Source of the DNA: Temnothorax longispinosus
Taxonomy: Eukaryota > Arthropoda > Insecta > Hymenoptera > Formicidae
Direction of reading: 5' to 3'
Length of the DNA stretch: 64,000 nucleotides
NCBI RefSeq assembly: GCF_030848805.1
Contig: NC_092367.1
Location: 1,922,001 to 1,986,000 of the forward strand
The notes below the pieces were generated by a model. It did no database searches and was not told the origin of the DNA. It was given only the letters and a program-made list of their open reading frames with translations. Positions 45,345 through 58,444 of this stretch are shown here, piece after piece; the first letter of the stretch is position 1; the number at the start of each line of letters is the position of its first letter. The position numbers and the translations under genes are program-made.

Positions 45345-46230
45345 CCGGATAGTACTATGTCCAAAATCAGGACATAAAATGTCTTAAAGACATTAAGACA
45401 TATTTTAAACAGCATATCATAAGACGTCTTAAAGATGTTTTGAAGGGCTTAAGCAGAATGGCTGTCTTGGCAGTGTTTTATGCCTTAAGTCTTTGTCTTA
45501 TGTAACGCACAATACTGTCAACCTTTCTAATTTTGTTTTCCCTATATCTGTCTTTGTCTTACGAAATGACATCTGTCCTTTTTTTCGATTGCTTGCCATC
45601 TCTCGCAAGATCCGGCAACTACTGTTGCTACTCTTCTTGTCATTTGCATCCGTATTTGCATTACTAAAATAATTTTTCGATGGATCTTTTTTTGTACGCA
45701 TTGAATCATTACTTCTACTTGCACGATATTATTCCTACATGTTTTCCCAAGGGCAGATGATAAAAATTATGTATGTATAAACTGCAGAATTTTTGTTTTA
45801 AGCAAATATTGTCGTCAGGTAACAGCTGCGTATGTGCCCAAATAAGTAATATTTTTAATTTTTTGGTGTTTTTGATATAAAATCGCGTTTTCTACCCTAG
45901 ATTTTTGTGCGTACTTTAATTCTAGACCAAAAACTTGCAATTCTGTAAAGCCAATTAAAAGATCCATCGAAAAACGATAATGTCGGTAAATCATACGGCT
46001 GCAGGATCCCCTTAAGGCCTAAGACTGTCCCGATTTTGGACATAAGATAGACATACGTGCTGTCTGAGCTTGATTTCAATTGATAATGTCACAGTCGATA
46101 ATGTAAATATCTGCATGTTTCAAAAAATCTTACCAAAAAAAAAAAACAACTTTTAGACGTCTATTCAGAAAGTCTTGAAGACGTTTTTAAGACGTCTTTT
46201 GGTAAAGTCTGAACCCTAGGTTACTATACC
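45345..46230. repeat. AAGACGTC-motif repeat region
   Basis: Inverted blocks ATGTCCAAAATCAGGACA (about 45358) and GTCCCGATTTTGGACAT (about 46026) bracket about 700 bp, and AAGACGTCTT motifs recur at 45421-45430 and near 46190. The segment AGACATACGTGCTG(T/C)CT recurs near 53589 in intron 4 of E. Likely a degraded DNA transposon family. Confidence 0.5.
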
Positions 46231-46962
46231 CTTGAATCTGAAAGACCCGAACAAATATTTTCATCAGTTGGTATTCAGGTAAATAGTGGTTTTTTTCACA
46301 ACACCTCCACGGAAAGTTGAACATTTTCGTAAAGGTGTTGTGAAAAATATCGTATGCACCACGGGTCGAACGCTTTTTCAGACTTGTGTGATTGCCGCCC
46401 GAGTCTTCATCGGCCCGAGCCCGTCTGATAAACGCAGCTTTCTCCCCTTGGTGATATACTATTTTACTTTGCTGGGGGGAAGGAGATAGAGTTTTGACTC
46501 TCCTGAAGTAACAGCTGTAACGCCAATATATATGTATAGCCAAATTTTCTTTTAATTCTCAGAATTGAGAAGAATTCAGTAGAAATAAATATAGATTAAT
46601 CTCCGATAGTTTTAATATTAATTTCAATTAATTAAAAATAAGTTAATAATTACGATATAGGCGAAACATGCTGTTGCAATATACTATTGTAACATGATGT
46701 ATTCATATTAATTCTCTTCAAAACCACCTGAAATCAAGGGAATGATGAAAAAGGCAATATTTTATTATTATTTAATTATCAATTATCAAATAGTTAATAA
46801 AAAAATATTGCATTCTTAAAAAAAATAAAAACATATAATAAGTTTACGTTATATTAATAAACGCATATAAATTATCTGAATCATAATTGTTCGCATTTGT
46901 CATTAAGTTTGAGGAATTCTCTATCGTGAGGCTAAGACAACTCTAATTGTAAATCATTTTTG
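46231..46962. other. 3' flank of desaturase D
   Basis: Holds a 15-bp-stem hairpin (TTTTTCACAACACCT with its inverse, 46291-46348), a partial copy of the 30474-30685 repeat near 46575-46605, and the expected 3' UTR of D up to 46962. Confidence 0.5.
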
Positions 46963-48916
46963 TCATTCAATTTTACTGGCTGGATATGGCACGGCACTCC
47001 ATAAGGGATAGCTCCCGTCACCCTTTTTCATTGCGATAGTCTTCACGAGCTCCTGCGATGGTTGTTTGAGATCGTACGCCCATCCGATCATCGCGTATAA
47101 ATCGATGAATAATGTGGTAATATTATATTTGAAATAGCTGCCAAACTCGGAAGCCTTGTAATCCCACGGGAAGACATGATGATAATTGTGCCATCCTTCG
47201 CCGCCCGTCATAATGTTGACCCATCGGTTCTGTGTTGGATTCATGTGTCTGCCGTTAAAACAAATAAAGTTATTTGAGGTGACACAGAATAACGAAAGCT
47301 CGGAGATTTCTTCCGATCATATTGTTATATACGAATAACTGTGCATAATTTGTATTTTATAATGACTAATCTGCTTACGCATCGTATGGCTTTGAGCCCC
47401 AGATATGAGCCGCACTGTTAACAGTCCACGCACAATTTAAAAAAAATATATAACGAAGAATAATCTGCGACACAAAGGCTCTATACCAAGTCTCATTCCA
47501 TCCATACACAGGCACCATCGCCGGAAGCAGGAAGGCGAAGATAAATTTGAGTATCGAGTGATATCTGCGAAATATCATAAATTAATTACGATATGCAGTT
47601 TTTTTTATATTACATAACTACACATTATATCGTATATCTTGCGAGAAAATCTACAAATAACACAATGTCAAGAAATCGGAATACGTCATCATGACGTCCT
47701 AATGACATCGTATGATATGACGTCATGTGTCCCGATTTCTGACATTGTGTTGTCTAGGTATGTATAAAAAAAAAAGGTTTTCTAAAATAGTGCAGCAGAA
47801 AGATATTGGAATAATAAATACACGTTTTCAAGATAAATCAAATAAGTGCGAATAAATTTCCTCTTGTTTTCTTTGGTTCTTTTTTTAATATGAAAGCATC
47901 TTGCGTAAATAATTATTCATTCTCTGCGCAGATTTATACTTGTAACCAAATGCGGCGATAGGATCGGCCAATATATCGTTCATATCCATCTCAAGACCCC
48001 TTTGGATCACCTCCGGATGTTTCTTTATCATCAACCAGCCTACGTGAGAGAAAAAGAATCCTCGTTTACTATTGTGCGGATCTGCGTCCGTATCCGTATA
48101 TTTGTGATGCACCCGATGATCTCGCACCCACTCATAAAGGTTGTTCTGAGAAAAAAAAGATAATTGTAAAGAAAAATTCTTCCATCTTACAAAACACGAA
48201 ATGGTAATTATAAACGTTCGATTACCATGCCGGCTGAAGTGTAGCAAATGACAAGTATAATTTTAAGCGGCCACTTTGCCTTGTAAGATCGGTGGGTCCA
48301 TAATCGATGAGCACCAGCGGTGACGCCTAATCCTCCCATTATATTCATAATATATACTTAAAATAAAGAAAAATTAGCACACTTTAATAACATTTGTCAT
48401 GCTCAGGAAAACGCATAAGAATAATTAACGTATATTTCGCGATTGTACAAGCAGCACCGATTATTATCGATGGTACAATTAATCATTATTCATAATATTT
48501 TGTTGTCAATGCCATGGATTTTGTTGACTGTAAAACTAGAGTCTTTCGAAAATATAATTATAATTTACTTTTATGTTATATTTTGTTATAAGTTTTTTCA
48601 TCAGAGTATTAAAAAGAATCAAATTAACAAACAAATTTTTTTACTGATACTCACTCCAAGCGGTTGTCTTCAGATTTTCGAGAAATTGAAATGTAAAACA
48701 GGCATAGACGAAGTATAAATGAAAAAGACTAATAGATATGATATTAAACCACTTCAGATCCGTTTTGAACCAGCCTTTCGTCTTTGTATAAATTTTAGTT
48801 CCATTCCATGTGCCATTTTCATTGTCTGTATTTATCGTCATAGTAGCTGAAGATTCCTTTTTCTGGAAATCTTTCTCGAATTTTTTTGATATCGTGCTTG
48901 AAATATTTGGTGCCAT
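46963..48916 (-). CDS. Acyl-CoA desaturase D (signature NPTQ)
   Basis: Coding exons in transcription order: 48916-48655, 48356-48226, 48145-47940, 47564-47379, 47248-46963; 356 residues, phases 1,0,2,2. ER-membrane di-iron acyl-CoA desaturase with a complete ligand set: HRLWTH (104-109), HRVHH (141-145), NSAAH (249-253), HNYHH (282-286). The signature reads NPTQ, ending in Q where delta-9 enzymes usually have E; in moths, several non-delta-9 pheromone desaturases also end this motif in Q. The N-terminal tail is Lys/Thr/Asn-rich. Start MAPN was chosen because it aligns with B and lies just after an acceptor (GGTCCAG); an in-frame ATG nine codons upstream falls before that acceptor. All introns are short (80-375 nt), making this the most compact gene of the cluster. 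Donor of exon 1 is GTGAGT. Substrate unknown. Confidence 0.91.
47659..47751. repeat. Palindromic MITE in intron 3 of desaturase D
   Basis: ACACAATGTCAAGAAATCGG at the left pairs with CCCGATTTCTGACATTGTGT at the right around ATGACGTCAT-type blocks. Non-coding. Confidence 0.7.
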
Positions 48917-50389
48917 CTTTGCGGATTGCTGGACCGAATCCAAAAAATCGGTTTTACGCTACCAACAAACAGCAGGTTATCATCTTCTCTCTTTAAATCA
49001 GACGACTGAAGATTAAAGAACGATGCTGAAATAGGGCCAAAATTTGCCTGTAAAGAAAACGTATGAAATTGATCAAGCTTTATATTTTTAGGCCTGCTAA
49101 ATACGTAAAACTTAAAATTGTCCAAACTGCAGGGAAATTTGTGAAAATGCAATTTTATGTTTAGGGAAAGCTCGTTTTGCAACGAATAATTTTTAATGAA
49201 CAAATGGCAATTGTGAACGAAAGAAGTCTTTTTTATTGATATTTTTGACTGAGAGAGAGAGAGAGAGAGAGAGAGAAGGGTCTGCAACCGTTCATTTTCG
49301 AAATTTTGCATTTTTATTTAGTTTTATGCTTTGCAAAGCTCACGCTGCGTTTCCTACTTTTTTCAATGTTTGCTGTGTTACATCTCGCGTATACATTTTT
49401 CTTCTCTTACTGTAGGAATGTAGTAAGGCGATAGAGCAGAGAAACGCAACTAAATTTTTTGACAGAATAAATGTGAAATTTGAAGTTATACCGCGGACCG
49501 CAGCAGCTAAAAATTTAGAATATATTATATTTTTTATATTTTATATTAAATATATTTATATTTTTGCCTTCTTATATAGCGTTACCTAGGGATCACCACG
49601 TAGAGGTGAAGCAAGACAAATCCTTTTATTTTTTGCTTTTTTTACTTTCTTGTTTTTTTAATATGTTTTTTATTAATAAATCAATGAGATCGAGATTCTG
49701 GCTGCATTTTGATATTCACTATCAGTACTGAAAATCTATATTTTTCTATATTTTACGTCACGTATACTTACTATAGACATTCAGTACTGACAGTTGCTAA
49801 CTGCAGTAAATACCGAAATGCAGCCTCTGTTAACTTCGCAACAAGAGCAGTTGACGAGCAATTGTGGACGTGGTCGAGACCTCGGGACCCCGATTGCAAT
49901 ATCGCATTACTGATAAAGGTAAAAAACAATTCAGCGCTTTATAATTTAGTTTATTTTTCATTTGTTCTGCGAGTCAAACTTGGACGTCGCGAGCCGCGTA
50001 TTCCCCCTACGATAGAGTATATATGTATATACCTACGCGAATATAAGTATCTTTAATGAGTATTATAATACTCTACGCGCAATGAAAATACAGTGATTTA
50101 CGCAGTCTTACGCTAGAGCTGCGTTCTAAGTAATAAATAATACATTGGCTCATATTCTCAACACTTTCTTTTATCTTTTATCAATAAAAGAGAGTTGAGA
50201 ACATGGGCCCTTGACCCTCACTATAAATGTTTAGAATGCTATCAGCTTGGTTGTGTTTGGTTAATTGCATCGATCTCATATCTGTTTTTAAACAAAGTTA
50301 ATTTTTATAACATCTACTTTTCCAAAATATATATACTCTGATTTGTTATGTACTTGGGGTATTTTTTTTATTTTGTAAATACTTTTTGT
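48917..50389. other. Upstream region of desaturase D
   Basis: The predicted acceptor of the coding exon lies just above the start codon. A (GA)n run sits at 49254-49276. A slightly CpG-richer patch at about 49800-50000 with TCAGTACTGA motifs (about 49725 and 49785) could hold the D promoter. No other gene was recognised. Confidence 0.4.
49254..49276. repeat. (GA)n microsatellite
   Basis: About 11 GA units upstream of desaturase D. Confidence 0.9.
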
Positions 50390-51842
50390 TAGGATAATAA
50401 ATATTTGTAAGTAACATAAAAACAAAATTTATAGAAATACAAAACAAGCATGGAGCATGAATAATTTTTATTCATACTTGTTCTATTGCGGAGGACAAAT
50501 ATTAAAAGGTATTTATTCCGATTTCAATGAATAATGAATTAATATCGTGAATATTTTTCAATATCTCGAATAACTCAGAGCAATGAAACTCTTTAATTAA
50601 ATAGTCAATTAAATCTGTCTGTGCTTTAGTAATTTGTCAAAAACAAAGACGCAATTGCTGTCACAATGGGGAGAAAGACGAAAACTGGCAGCTATAGGGT
50701 TGAGACGCTAATCGTGAATAAAGAATTAGATCGATTTACCTCTTCGTAAGCTCTTGCGACTGATTTCGTTGTGGAGACCGGCGGTGGATTATTTCTCTCG
50801 CCGAGATGACAAATGTAGAAAATAGAAGACGCGAATCTCTCGTTGCAAGTGTTAGTCTTTTCAGTAGAGACTTCGTCGTTGGCAGGCTTTACCGTCGGTA
50901 AGTGGACAACGATCGACGTCGACAAAAGAACTGAGAGACGCATCATGCGTGGGAGTTAAATATTATTGACAATGCTTGAAGAGAAAGAGATTGCCAGCGA
51001 TGTTGATGACACCGTCACACTGCTTGCATGGCAAATCAACAAGACCGACGAGCAGCACATGATATTCTTATAAAAGTTTACGTGCAGGTCCGAAGTGCGT
51101 TATCGTGACTGATTTATTATGAACGAAATATGATTATAATTACTGTTTACCATTATATAAAACATTATATTAAGACGAAAAAAGAGATTGCTTAATTTGT
51201 TGAACAAAATTCATAAAAGAAATAATGGATTGATGGTCCAATAGACAGCGAAATGTGCTTATTAACGCATAGAATAATTGCGCAATTCTAGCATTTATAA
51301 GTGAGAAATTAATATCGCGAAAAAGAGTATCTCAGGTATATAGATTGAAGAAGCTTTCTATTTTCCAGGCATGTATCTTTACTAGTTTGAGTATCGATAC
51401 TGTTCGCAACGCACAATATGTTTTGAGAGATAATCTCGCAAACATATTTATTTAAACTGAAATTTATTTAAATTTATTGTTGTGTACTTAAAAAACGTGT
51501 TAGCATTTTATATTCTAAATATGATTTAAGGCCACGAGTCGAAAAATTTGTTGCATGGGATTCAATGTGATTCTTAAAGTCAACATTTTGCCAACCAGAG
51601 TTATACTCTAAATAAGTTGGGCACCAAACAATTTTTATGATCTGCATCGCCGTTGAAAATTCCCTTTTTCTTTCTTTTATAATTCTTTTTAGTACTACAT
51701 CTTCAAACCAATCGTAGAAAAATGACGTGGCACAAAACAGATAGGGCTATCCATTTAGTCGTCCAACGATGGATGGTAAAACCGGTAAACCTACACGAAC
51801 GGTCTAATAATAATAAGTGATATCGAATTTACAATTAATTAC

Positions 51843-51845
<3 letters not shown>
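50390..51845. repeat. 1.5-kb direct repeat, copy 2
   Basis: Same orientation and order of blocks as 37030-38600. It ends just before an (AT)n run at about 51855. It lies about 1.5 kb upstream of desaturase D and 1.3 kb downstream of desaturase E, while copy 1 lies upstream of B and downstream of D. That pattern fits a duplicated gene-plus-flank unit as well as a dispersed repeat. Confidence 0.75.
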
Positions 51846-51852
<7 letters not shown>

Positions 51853-51913
<61 letters not shown>

Positions 51914-51915
51914 TA
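51853..51915. repeat. (AT)n microsatellite
   Basis: A long AT run with a few CATA interruptions at both ends. Confidence 0.9.
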
Positions 51916-53170
51916 TTAGAGTGTCATTTTGGGGTAACTTTTTTTTCATTTCACGAATAGCATATATACTTCCAGGAAGGTAAAATAAGATATCTGTTAA
52001 ATTTTTAGCCCTTAATATTAATATTGCCTTGTACTTTCAAGTAGGAAAAAAATTAAACCATATAACTGGCCCGTAAAATTAATAAGTATCTACCATTTCT
52101 TGCTACCTATTACGATACGGTATTTTAACAACACTGTACGTACAGTTTTTTAATATATTAATAAAATAAAATAAATATCAGCAAAATATTTTTAAATTCT
52201 AATAATTTTTTTATATCGAAAGCTTGAAAAACGTTAATTTAGTTTAAATAATTACAATTTTAATTTCTCAGAAACTAGACATTTCCGTAACTTCGTACTA
52301 GTGGTTTCGATCACATTTAGTAAGTATATAATATTACATACCTGTAAAATTTCATCAAAATTGGCAGTCTTCTAACGTCTTATCATAATATATAATTAAT
52401 AAATTATTTTCTCAACTAAATCTAAATTTTTTATTTATAATACATTATTATTAATTTTCCAGTTTTTATAGCTTTTAATGTAAATATATAAATTTTTTAC
52501 TGTTGGTAATAAAATACTGATTTAGTAAGATGAAACGTTTAGGATTGTGCCGTAAACTTTAAGATTGTATCTAAATAGATACTATTTAGGTATTGTTTAC
52601 GTCATGTTTACACGAATCTTTTTCATGTAAGCAATAAAACCAATGTAAATTGTTATAAATTATTATAAATTGTATGATTGATTGATTGATTATTTTAAAC
52701 TGTATTTTGCCAAACAATTCTACAGAAATAAAGGGTAATTTTAAACTAAATTAAATTAGATGCAATCCAACGTTAATTTATTTATTAACTGTACAAATAT
52801 AACAGACGCATAATATTAATATATATAAATATTATTATTTACGTTGATCTCTCTATGAGGTTTTAAACGATAAAAAGCAGTAGGCATTATTTAAGCTCAC
52901 TGTAGCAACGCACAATATGCATAAAGTTTATTTCTCTGACGTCTTAAAAATTATCAATCCAAGCTAAATAATAGCGTCATGAAAATAAAATTGCGACAAA
53001 GTACAAGATTATAAAAACCGATGTTGCTGACAAAATATAAATTTTCGATGATCCTCTCCATAGATTACTCATGTTTTACATAAATATATCAAACAATGTA
53101 GTTTACATTGTACATACATAGGTAGTTGTAATTCATTATAGTTTATGCGTCTTTAACATATATCCGTTGT
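51916..53170. other. 3' flank of desaturase E
   Basis: AT-rich DNA. A - strand AATAAA (as TTTATT at 52927-52932), about 240 nt beyond the E stop codon, is a candidate poly(A) signal. Nothing else was recognised. Confidence 0.5.
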
Positions 53171-56100
53171 TTAATCCGATTCCGGCCTCGGTATTTCAGA
53201 CATTATGGGATGGGTCCCGTCACCTGTCTTCAGTATGACATTTTTTATGAGATCCGCGGACGGGTACTTAAGATCATAAGCTAGTCCTAATTTCGCGCAA
53301 GTATCAATGAAGAAGGTGGTGTAATTGAATGCGTTATTTCCCTTCTCCGACGACCTGTAATCCCACGGGAACACGTGATGGAAATTGTGATAGCCTTCTC
53401 CTACTGTTACGAAGTTAACAAAATTGTTGTCTGACGGTCTTATATTCCTAAAAGCAGAAACTGTGTCATTAAATGAATATCTCTCATAATAAAAGTAAAC
53501 ATAAATACTGCTTATAATTATATAAAAAATCTCAGACTGTGCGTATGTCTAAAAGACGTCGAAAAAACATCTTTACGATATCATTTAGACATACGTGCTG
53601 CCTGGAATTGAGATCACTAAGTATGCATTCACATATCCTCACGAAGATGTTAATTATATTTCAATATTTTGTTACAAGAAAATTATCTGCTAATAAATAA
53701 ATACGTTAAAATCATAAATATTTATGATTTACTTTTGCCACGCGTGGATGTAACTCTATAAAAATGCAAATTGTAAATTGTATCGCGATTAGGTATATAT
53801 TTAAATTACGTACTTGTTGTATGGTTTAGTGCCCCATGCATGAGCAATGCTATTGATAGTCCACACGGAGTGCGATGTAATCATGTATCGTATGAATACT
53901 TGCGACATGATGGCCCTACCCCAAGTCTCGTTCCAAAAATATACAGGTATCGCCGTAGGTAGGATAACGCAGAAAAAAAGTTGAAGAGGCAAGAAGTACC
54001 TGTAAAATGCAACTCTGATTATTCGGAATTTATTTTAGCGCGTTACATATTTATTTTATAAATCTGAAAATTGAATCTAAAGATTACTTAATAGAAAAAG
54101 AGAGAGAATATCTTCAAGAATTTACGTTTTGTGTAAAAAAAAATTAAAATACTGTACTGTACAAAGGAATAAATTCAAAGGAATAAATAAAGAAGAAAAT
54201 ATATGATAAAAAATATAACAAATGCTCAAACATGTTATGCTCTCATAAATGTTATAGTTGAAGTTTGGAGCGTCTACGATGTCTAATTATACAAAGAAAC
54301 ATATGTAGATATAGACACAATAAATATAACAAAAAACGTGCGGATACATCGAGTTAAACGGAGCACTTCGGATTTCGACTGTTAAGGATTTTTGTTTCTT
54401 CTTGGAGAATGTCTGCGCATTTGTACATTTTGGCACAAAGCGGAAAAACAGTCGTTAAAAATTTTTTATTTTACATGTACAAGTACACGCGAATACTTCG
54501 GATTAAACAAAGCACTTTCGGGCCTCGACTGTTAAAAATTTGTTTTTTTTGACGTAATTCACGTACTAAATCTTGGGGAATGTCCACGCACTTTGAGCAT
54601 TTTGACACAAAGTTAGTAATTTTCCGTTAGTAATTTTTCATTTACATATACAAGTCGTCATTACATATACGCATGGATACTTTGGAGCTTAACCGAGCAC
54701 TTTTGGGTCTTGACTATTAACAAACTATTTTATTCTTATAGTCAAGAATCTTAGAGATTGCTTTTATACTTATATATTTTACCACAAATCACAGCGTTTT
54801 TATGAAGATTTTATTCTGCTCTCTTTTTTATCATTTGTTATTTGTTTATCACTTCTAAATTATAGTTTTTTGTTATAATTTTATGTGGTTTTCTATATAA
54901 ATATATATTTATAATTTCTTTAATTAAGGCAATTTTTTAATTTTTAACCGACTTCAAAGAGAAGATTCTCAATTCGGCGAGTGTATGTGGGTATGTATGC
55001 AGATATGTCCATGATTTTCTTTACTGAAACTACTGGACGCATTTGAATGCGGTTTTCACTGTCTTATACAGCAATTCTCCATGAAGGTTTTTTTTTATGA
55101 ACTCTTTAAACTTCATTTGCGTCTCATAAATGCTCAAAAACATGTGCACACTAGAGATGTTATCATATATCTATATCTATGTGCTTTATTCAAAGTTTTT
55201 ATTCAAAAATAATAGAAATGTAAACTATATAAGAAATGTACATGGTCTATAACTGATTAAATTTACCTTTCTCCAAAAGCCACGACAGGATCTGATAAAA
55301 CATCTGATAAATCGAGCTGCTTGCTTTTTCTAATAAATTCCGGATGCTCTTTCATCATTACCCATCCCATATGCGTATAAAAGAAGCCGCGCTGGGTATT
55401 GTGAGGATCGCCATTAGTGTCACAATACTTGTGATGCATACGATGATTTTTTACCCAATTGTATACCGAATTCTAAAAGCAAACAATGAAAATTTTATTT
55501 ACATATACAACTGTGTTAAAAAATACAGATAAAACAACACATAAATAATTGCAAGGTTTGTATTTAAAAACGAAAGAAGGAGAAAGGGCTCGCGAATAAA
55601 ACTAGATGTATGTGCTAAAAAGGGGTAACTCTGAGAAAGATGCCAATCCGTCGAAGATGCCACTTTGTTAATATTTCGTTCATTATCTGATAGGTTGTAA
55701 TGTTTTCTAGTTGTTAATGTGGGGATTGTTTATATAACATGTGTGACACGTGCAAATTTCTTCAATTTTATCGTATAAGATGCGCAAAATCTGGGAAGAG
55801 TCAGAGGTAGCATCTTCTCCCTCATCATTGGAAATGCTACTTTAGGAAAAACATATTAGCTTAACGGACTATTTTACTTACACGAATACTGACGTACAAT
55901 TTTTGTATTCTTATATATTAGTTTTTTAAATAATGAATGCTATAATATTCGATAAATGTATATCTGAAACAAAAATATTAATTTTTTTGAAATTGTTCCC
56001 GGCAAATTGTCCCCGGCATTTTTCAATTTGAAAATTTGTCTTCGCGTCACTTTTCCTTTCTTGGGGGCGAAACTAAGCGACGTACAGGAACACGGAAAAA

Positions 56101-57777
56101 TCGATATAGTTATCAAATGCAGAATTGTAGTTGCCACAACCACAATAAATAGTAATATTTTGGACAGCCAAATCTGTGATTGTTACACCCACATTGTGGT
56201 TATGCTGCCGTACTGCCGTAGTTGAGATACAATCTAGATCCCCCGACAATTCAACAATTTAATTTCAGTTGTCTGAACTTCAGCCGTTTTTTCCGTGAAA
56301 ACTTTATTAAGCAATTTTGTACCTAAAGAAACACTCTTTAAATGTGTACCATTAAATTTGCTTGAAAATTTTAATTGATTGTTGAAAATTGTCTTTGAAA
56401 AAATCGTGTCGAGTTTGCTCTGGTCTCTCCTACATTATATATAATATACATAAAAATTTGTTATAGTAGCTAATAAAATTTATATTAAAGTTACCTGTCC
56501 AACTGCATTAAAGCATATCAGAAATAGGATTCTTAATGGTAATTTTGCTTTGTAGCACTTGTGACTCCAAAGTCGATGAGCGCCACCAGATACTCCGATA
56601 TTAGATATGAGGTACATCCCAGGTACTTAAAAATATAAGAGAAAAAAATATATATATACATATATATGTGTGTATTATATATAAACAAGAATTCATGCAA
56701 GTTATGTTATATTTCTAAAATGCTTCACAAATATATATTTCTAAAAATATAATTATAATATACGCAAAAATTTTTAAGAAGATTTTTAAGACTTCTATTT
56801 TTCATAACGTTAATTACGCTCAGTGAATGATTTTAATTGGAAAACGCTGATCTAATTTGAATAAGAATCTAAATATGTAAATTAATCACAGACAATTAAT
56901 ATTATTTAATGATTCCGTTATTGTTAAATGCATTTATTTATATATTTATTTGCACTTATTTAGACCACAGATGAAAGTTTTCATGATAATCGAGTAACAC
57001 CATCAAAAGAATAATTAGAGATAATTTCTAATATTACCTATCATTTGGTCATAAATATAAATTTTTTGTCTATATTGCAATAATAATTATTAATATTTAT
57101 TCGGATATTTCGTTTAAATTATGTATCTATATGGTGTACTATATTGAACAATCTTACACAACTACATTTTTATGTTCCAAAAAATTCAACAATATTAATA
57201 GCGTTTAATTATGTTTAAACTCACTTAACAGATGTAAAAAATAATTGCATTAGAAATAAAATTATTCAGTGTCAAATTAATTATCTTTAGTAATTTAAAC
57301 TTAATGACTTTATTAATACCTTTCGCAATACGAAAGAATACAATAGGTTAAGAAAGTATTAACGTTAACTATTTTTTATTTGACTAATTTAAGAATCAAC
57401 GATTTTATTTTAAAAGAACTTCTATATATTCATAGCTGCTCGAGAAAAATTTCAGATACTTTGGAAATTTCTTTGTTAGATTCGTCTCTGTAAAAAAGCG
57501 TAAAATACTTTGAACGAGGATATTTACTCCATAATGTAGTCTTCCAATTTTCCGTGTAGTTGAAAGTCAATAAACCATAAATGCCAATAATGTGGTATAA
57601 AAAGAATAGCAGAGCTATAGGCCATATTACATCAGTTTCAAAATTGAAAACACCTGATCTTTTTATTTCGGATTTTTTATAGCTGTCATCATTCTTGTTC
57701 ACTCCCGCCAAGTTCATATCGTCGAGAGCTTCCTTCTTATTTTCTTTGATAATGGAAGTAATTGTATTACATTCCAT
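53171..57777 (-). CDS. Acyl-CoA desaturase E (signature RPSD)
   Basis: Coding exons in transcription order: 57777-57528, 56625-56495, 55472-55267, 53999-53814, 53447-53171; 349 residues, phases 1,0,2,2. ER-membrane di-iron desaturase with all ligands: HRLWSH (100-105), HRMHH (137-141), NSIAH (245-249), HNFHH (278-282). It departs from consensus at several conserved spots: GVSGGAH before the first box (usually GITAGAH), NHRMHHKYCDTNGDPH in the second region, and signature RPSD. The MAPN start typical of the family is replaced by MECN. An acceptor (TTGCTTTCAG, exon from 57811) lies 33 nt above the ATG, so a 5' UTR exon is expected; a candidate is 60008-59926. Intron 3 (1.3 kb) contains diverged tandem repeats. 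A derived but probably active member; substrate unknown. Confidence 0.9.
53530..53606. repeat. Small inverted-repeat element in intron 4 of desaturase E
   Basis: CGTATGTCTAAA and TTTAGACATACG are inverted around AAGACGTC; the right end (AGACATACGTGCTGCCTGG) also occurs near 46046. Likely a MITE of the AAGACGTC family. Confidence 0.6.
54339..54730. repeat. Diverged tandem repeat in intron 3 of desaturase E
   Basis: Two and a partial third imperfect unit start near 54339, 54488 and 54669. Each shows GGATAC/GAATAC, then TTAAAC-GAGCACTT, then CGACTGTTAA, then AATGTC(T/C)(G/A)CGCA and TTTTG(G/A)CACAAAG. Unit length is about 150-180 bp. Confidence 0.65.
54940..55115. repeat. Dispersed insect repeat (AACCGACTTCAAAGAG type)
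   Basis: The segment AACCGACTTCAAAGAGAAG followed by TCTCAATTCGGCG and GTATGTATG resembles a repeat seen widely in insect DNA. Its element class is not clear to me. It lies in intron 3 of desaturase E. Confidence 0.45.
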
Positions 57778-58444
57778 TATGTTGAATGTTGATGATTATA
57801 AATAAATTTTTCTGAAAGCAAGTGATATTGTAATAGCCACAGAAACAAAGCAATTTCTATCGTACTGTTAGAAATAATACAATCAAAATCGCTGTTTCAC
57901 AAAACAAAGTTAATTAATTAGTGTTCTATTCAAGAGCCAGTGCGATTGTCTTTTGAACTTTTAGGCAACGTGCAAGTGATAAAATTTATTATTATTGTTA
58001 CACAATATTTGATTTTTTTAATTTTAAGTACAATTTATAATTCTGCATAAATTAATTGCGTATTCTAACGTGGAATAAGTTTCTGGAATATATTTCTTAA
58101 TTTGTAATTTTATTAATTTATATTAATAAATATATGCATTATAAATTGTTGGTTATTTCATATTTTATGTTAAATTATAAAATATTGTAGTGGAAATAAC
58201 GAGAAGAGAAAGGAAGATTTGAGGAAGACAATAACGAACGAACATATGTTTTGATGAGCTAGACTCGATCTAGCCGAATATAATGAGGATTATAGCTCTC
58301 CCCAAGACAGGTGTAGCGCGACAAATGCGGACCCGAAAATATACAGTCGTTTTACTAGTCGAAGACTAGTCAAGAAGAATTCGATCTGAACATTTCGCTT
58401 TTGTGATTATATATTCTAATTTTTACTTTTGTTAAATACACATA

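Noticed and set aside
48917..48943. Upstream in-frame ATG for desaturase D
   Set aside because: It lies on the intron side of the probable 5' UTR acceptor; the downstream MAPN start aligns with desaturase B.
57430..57527. Extension of desaturase E exon 1 to a stop at 57430
   Set aside because: The GTAAAT donor after KTTLW matches the exon 1 boundary of the paralogues and joins in phase 1 to exon 2.
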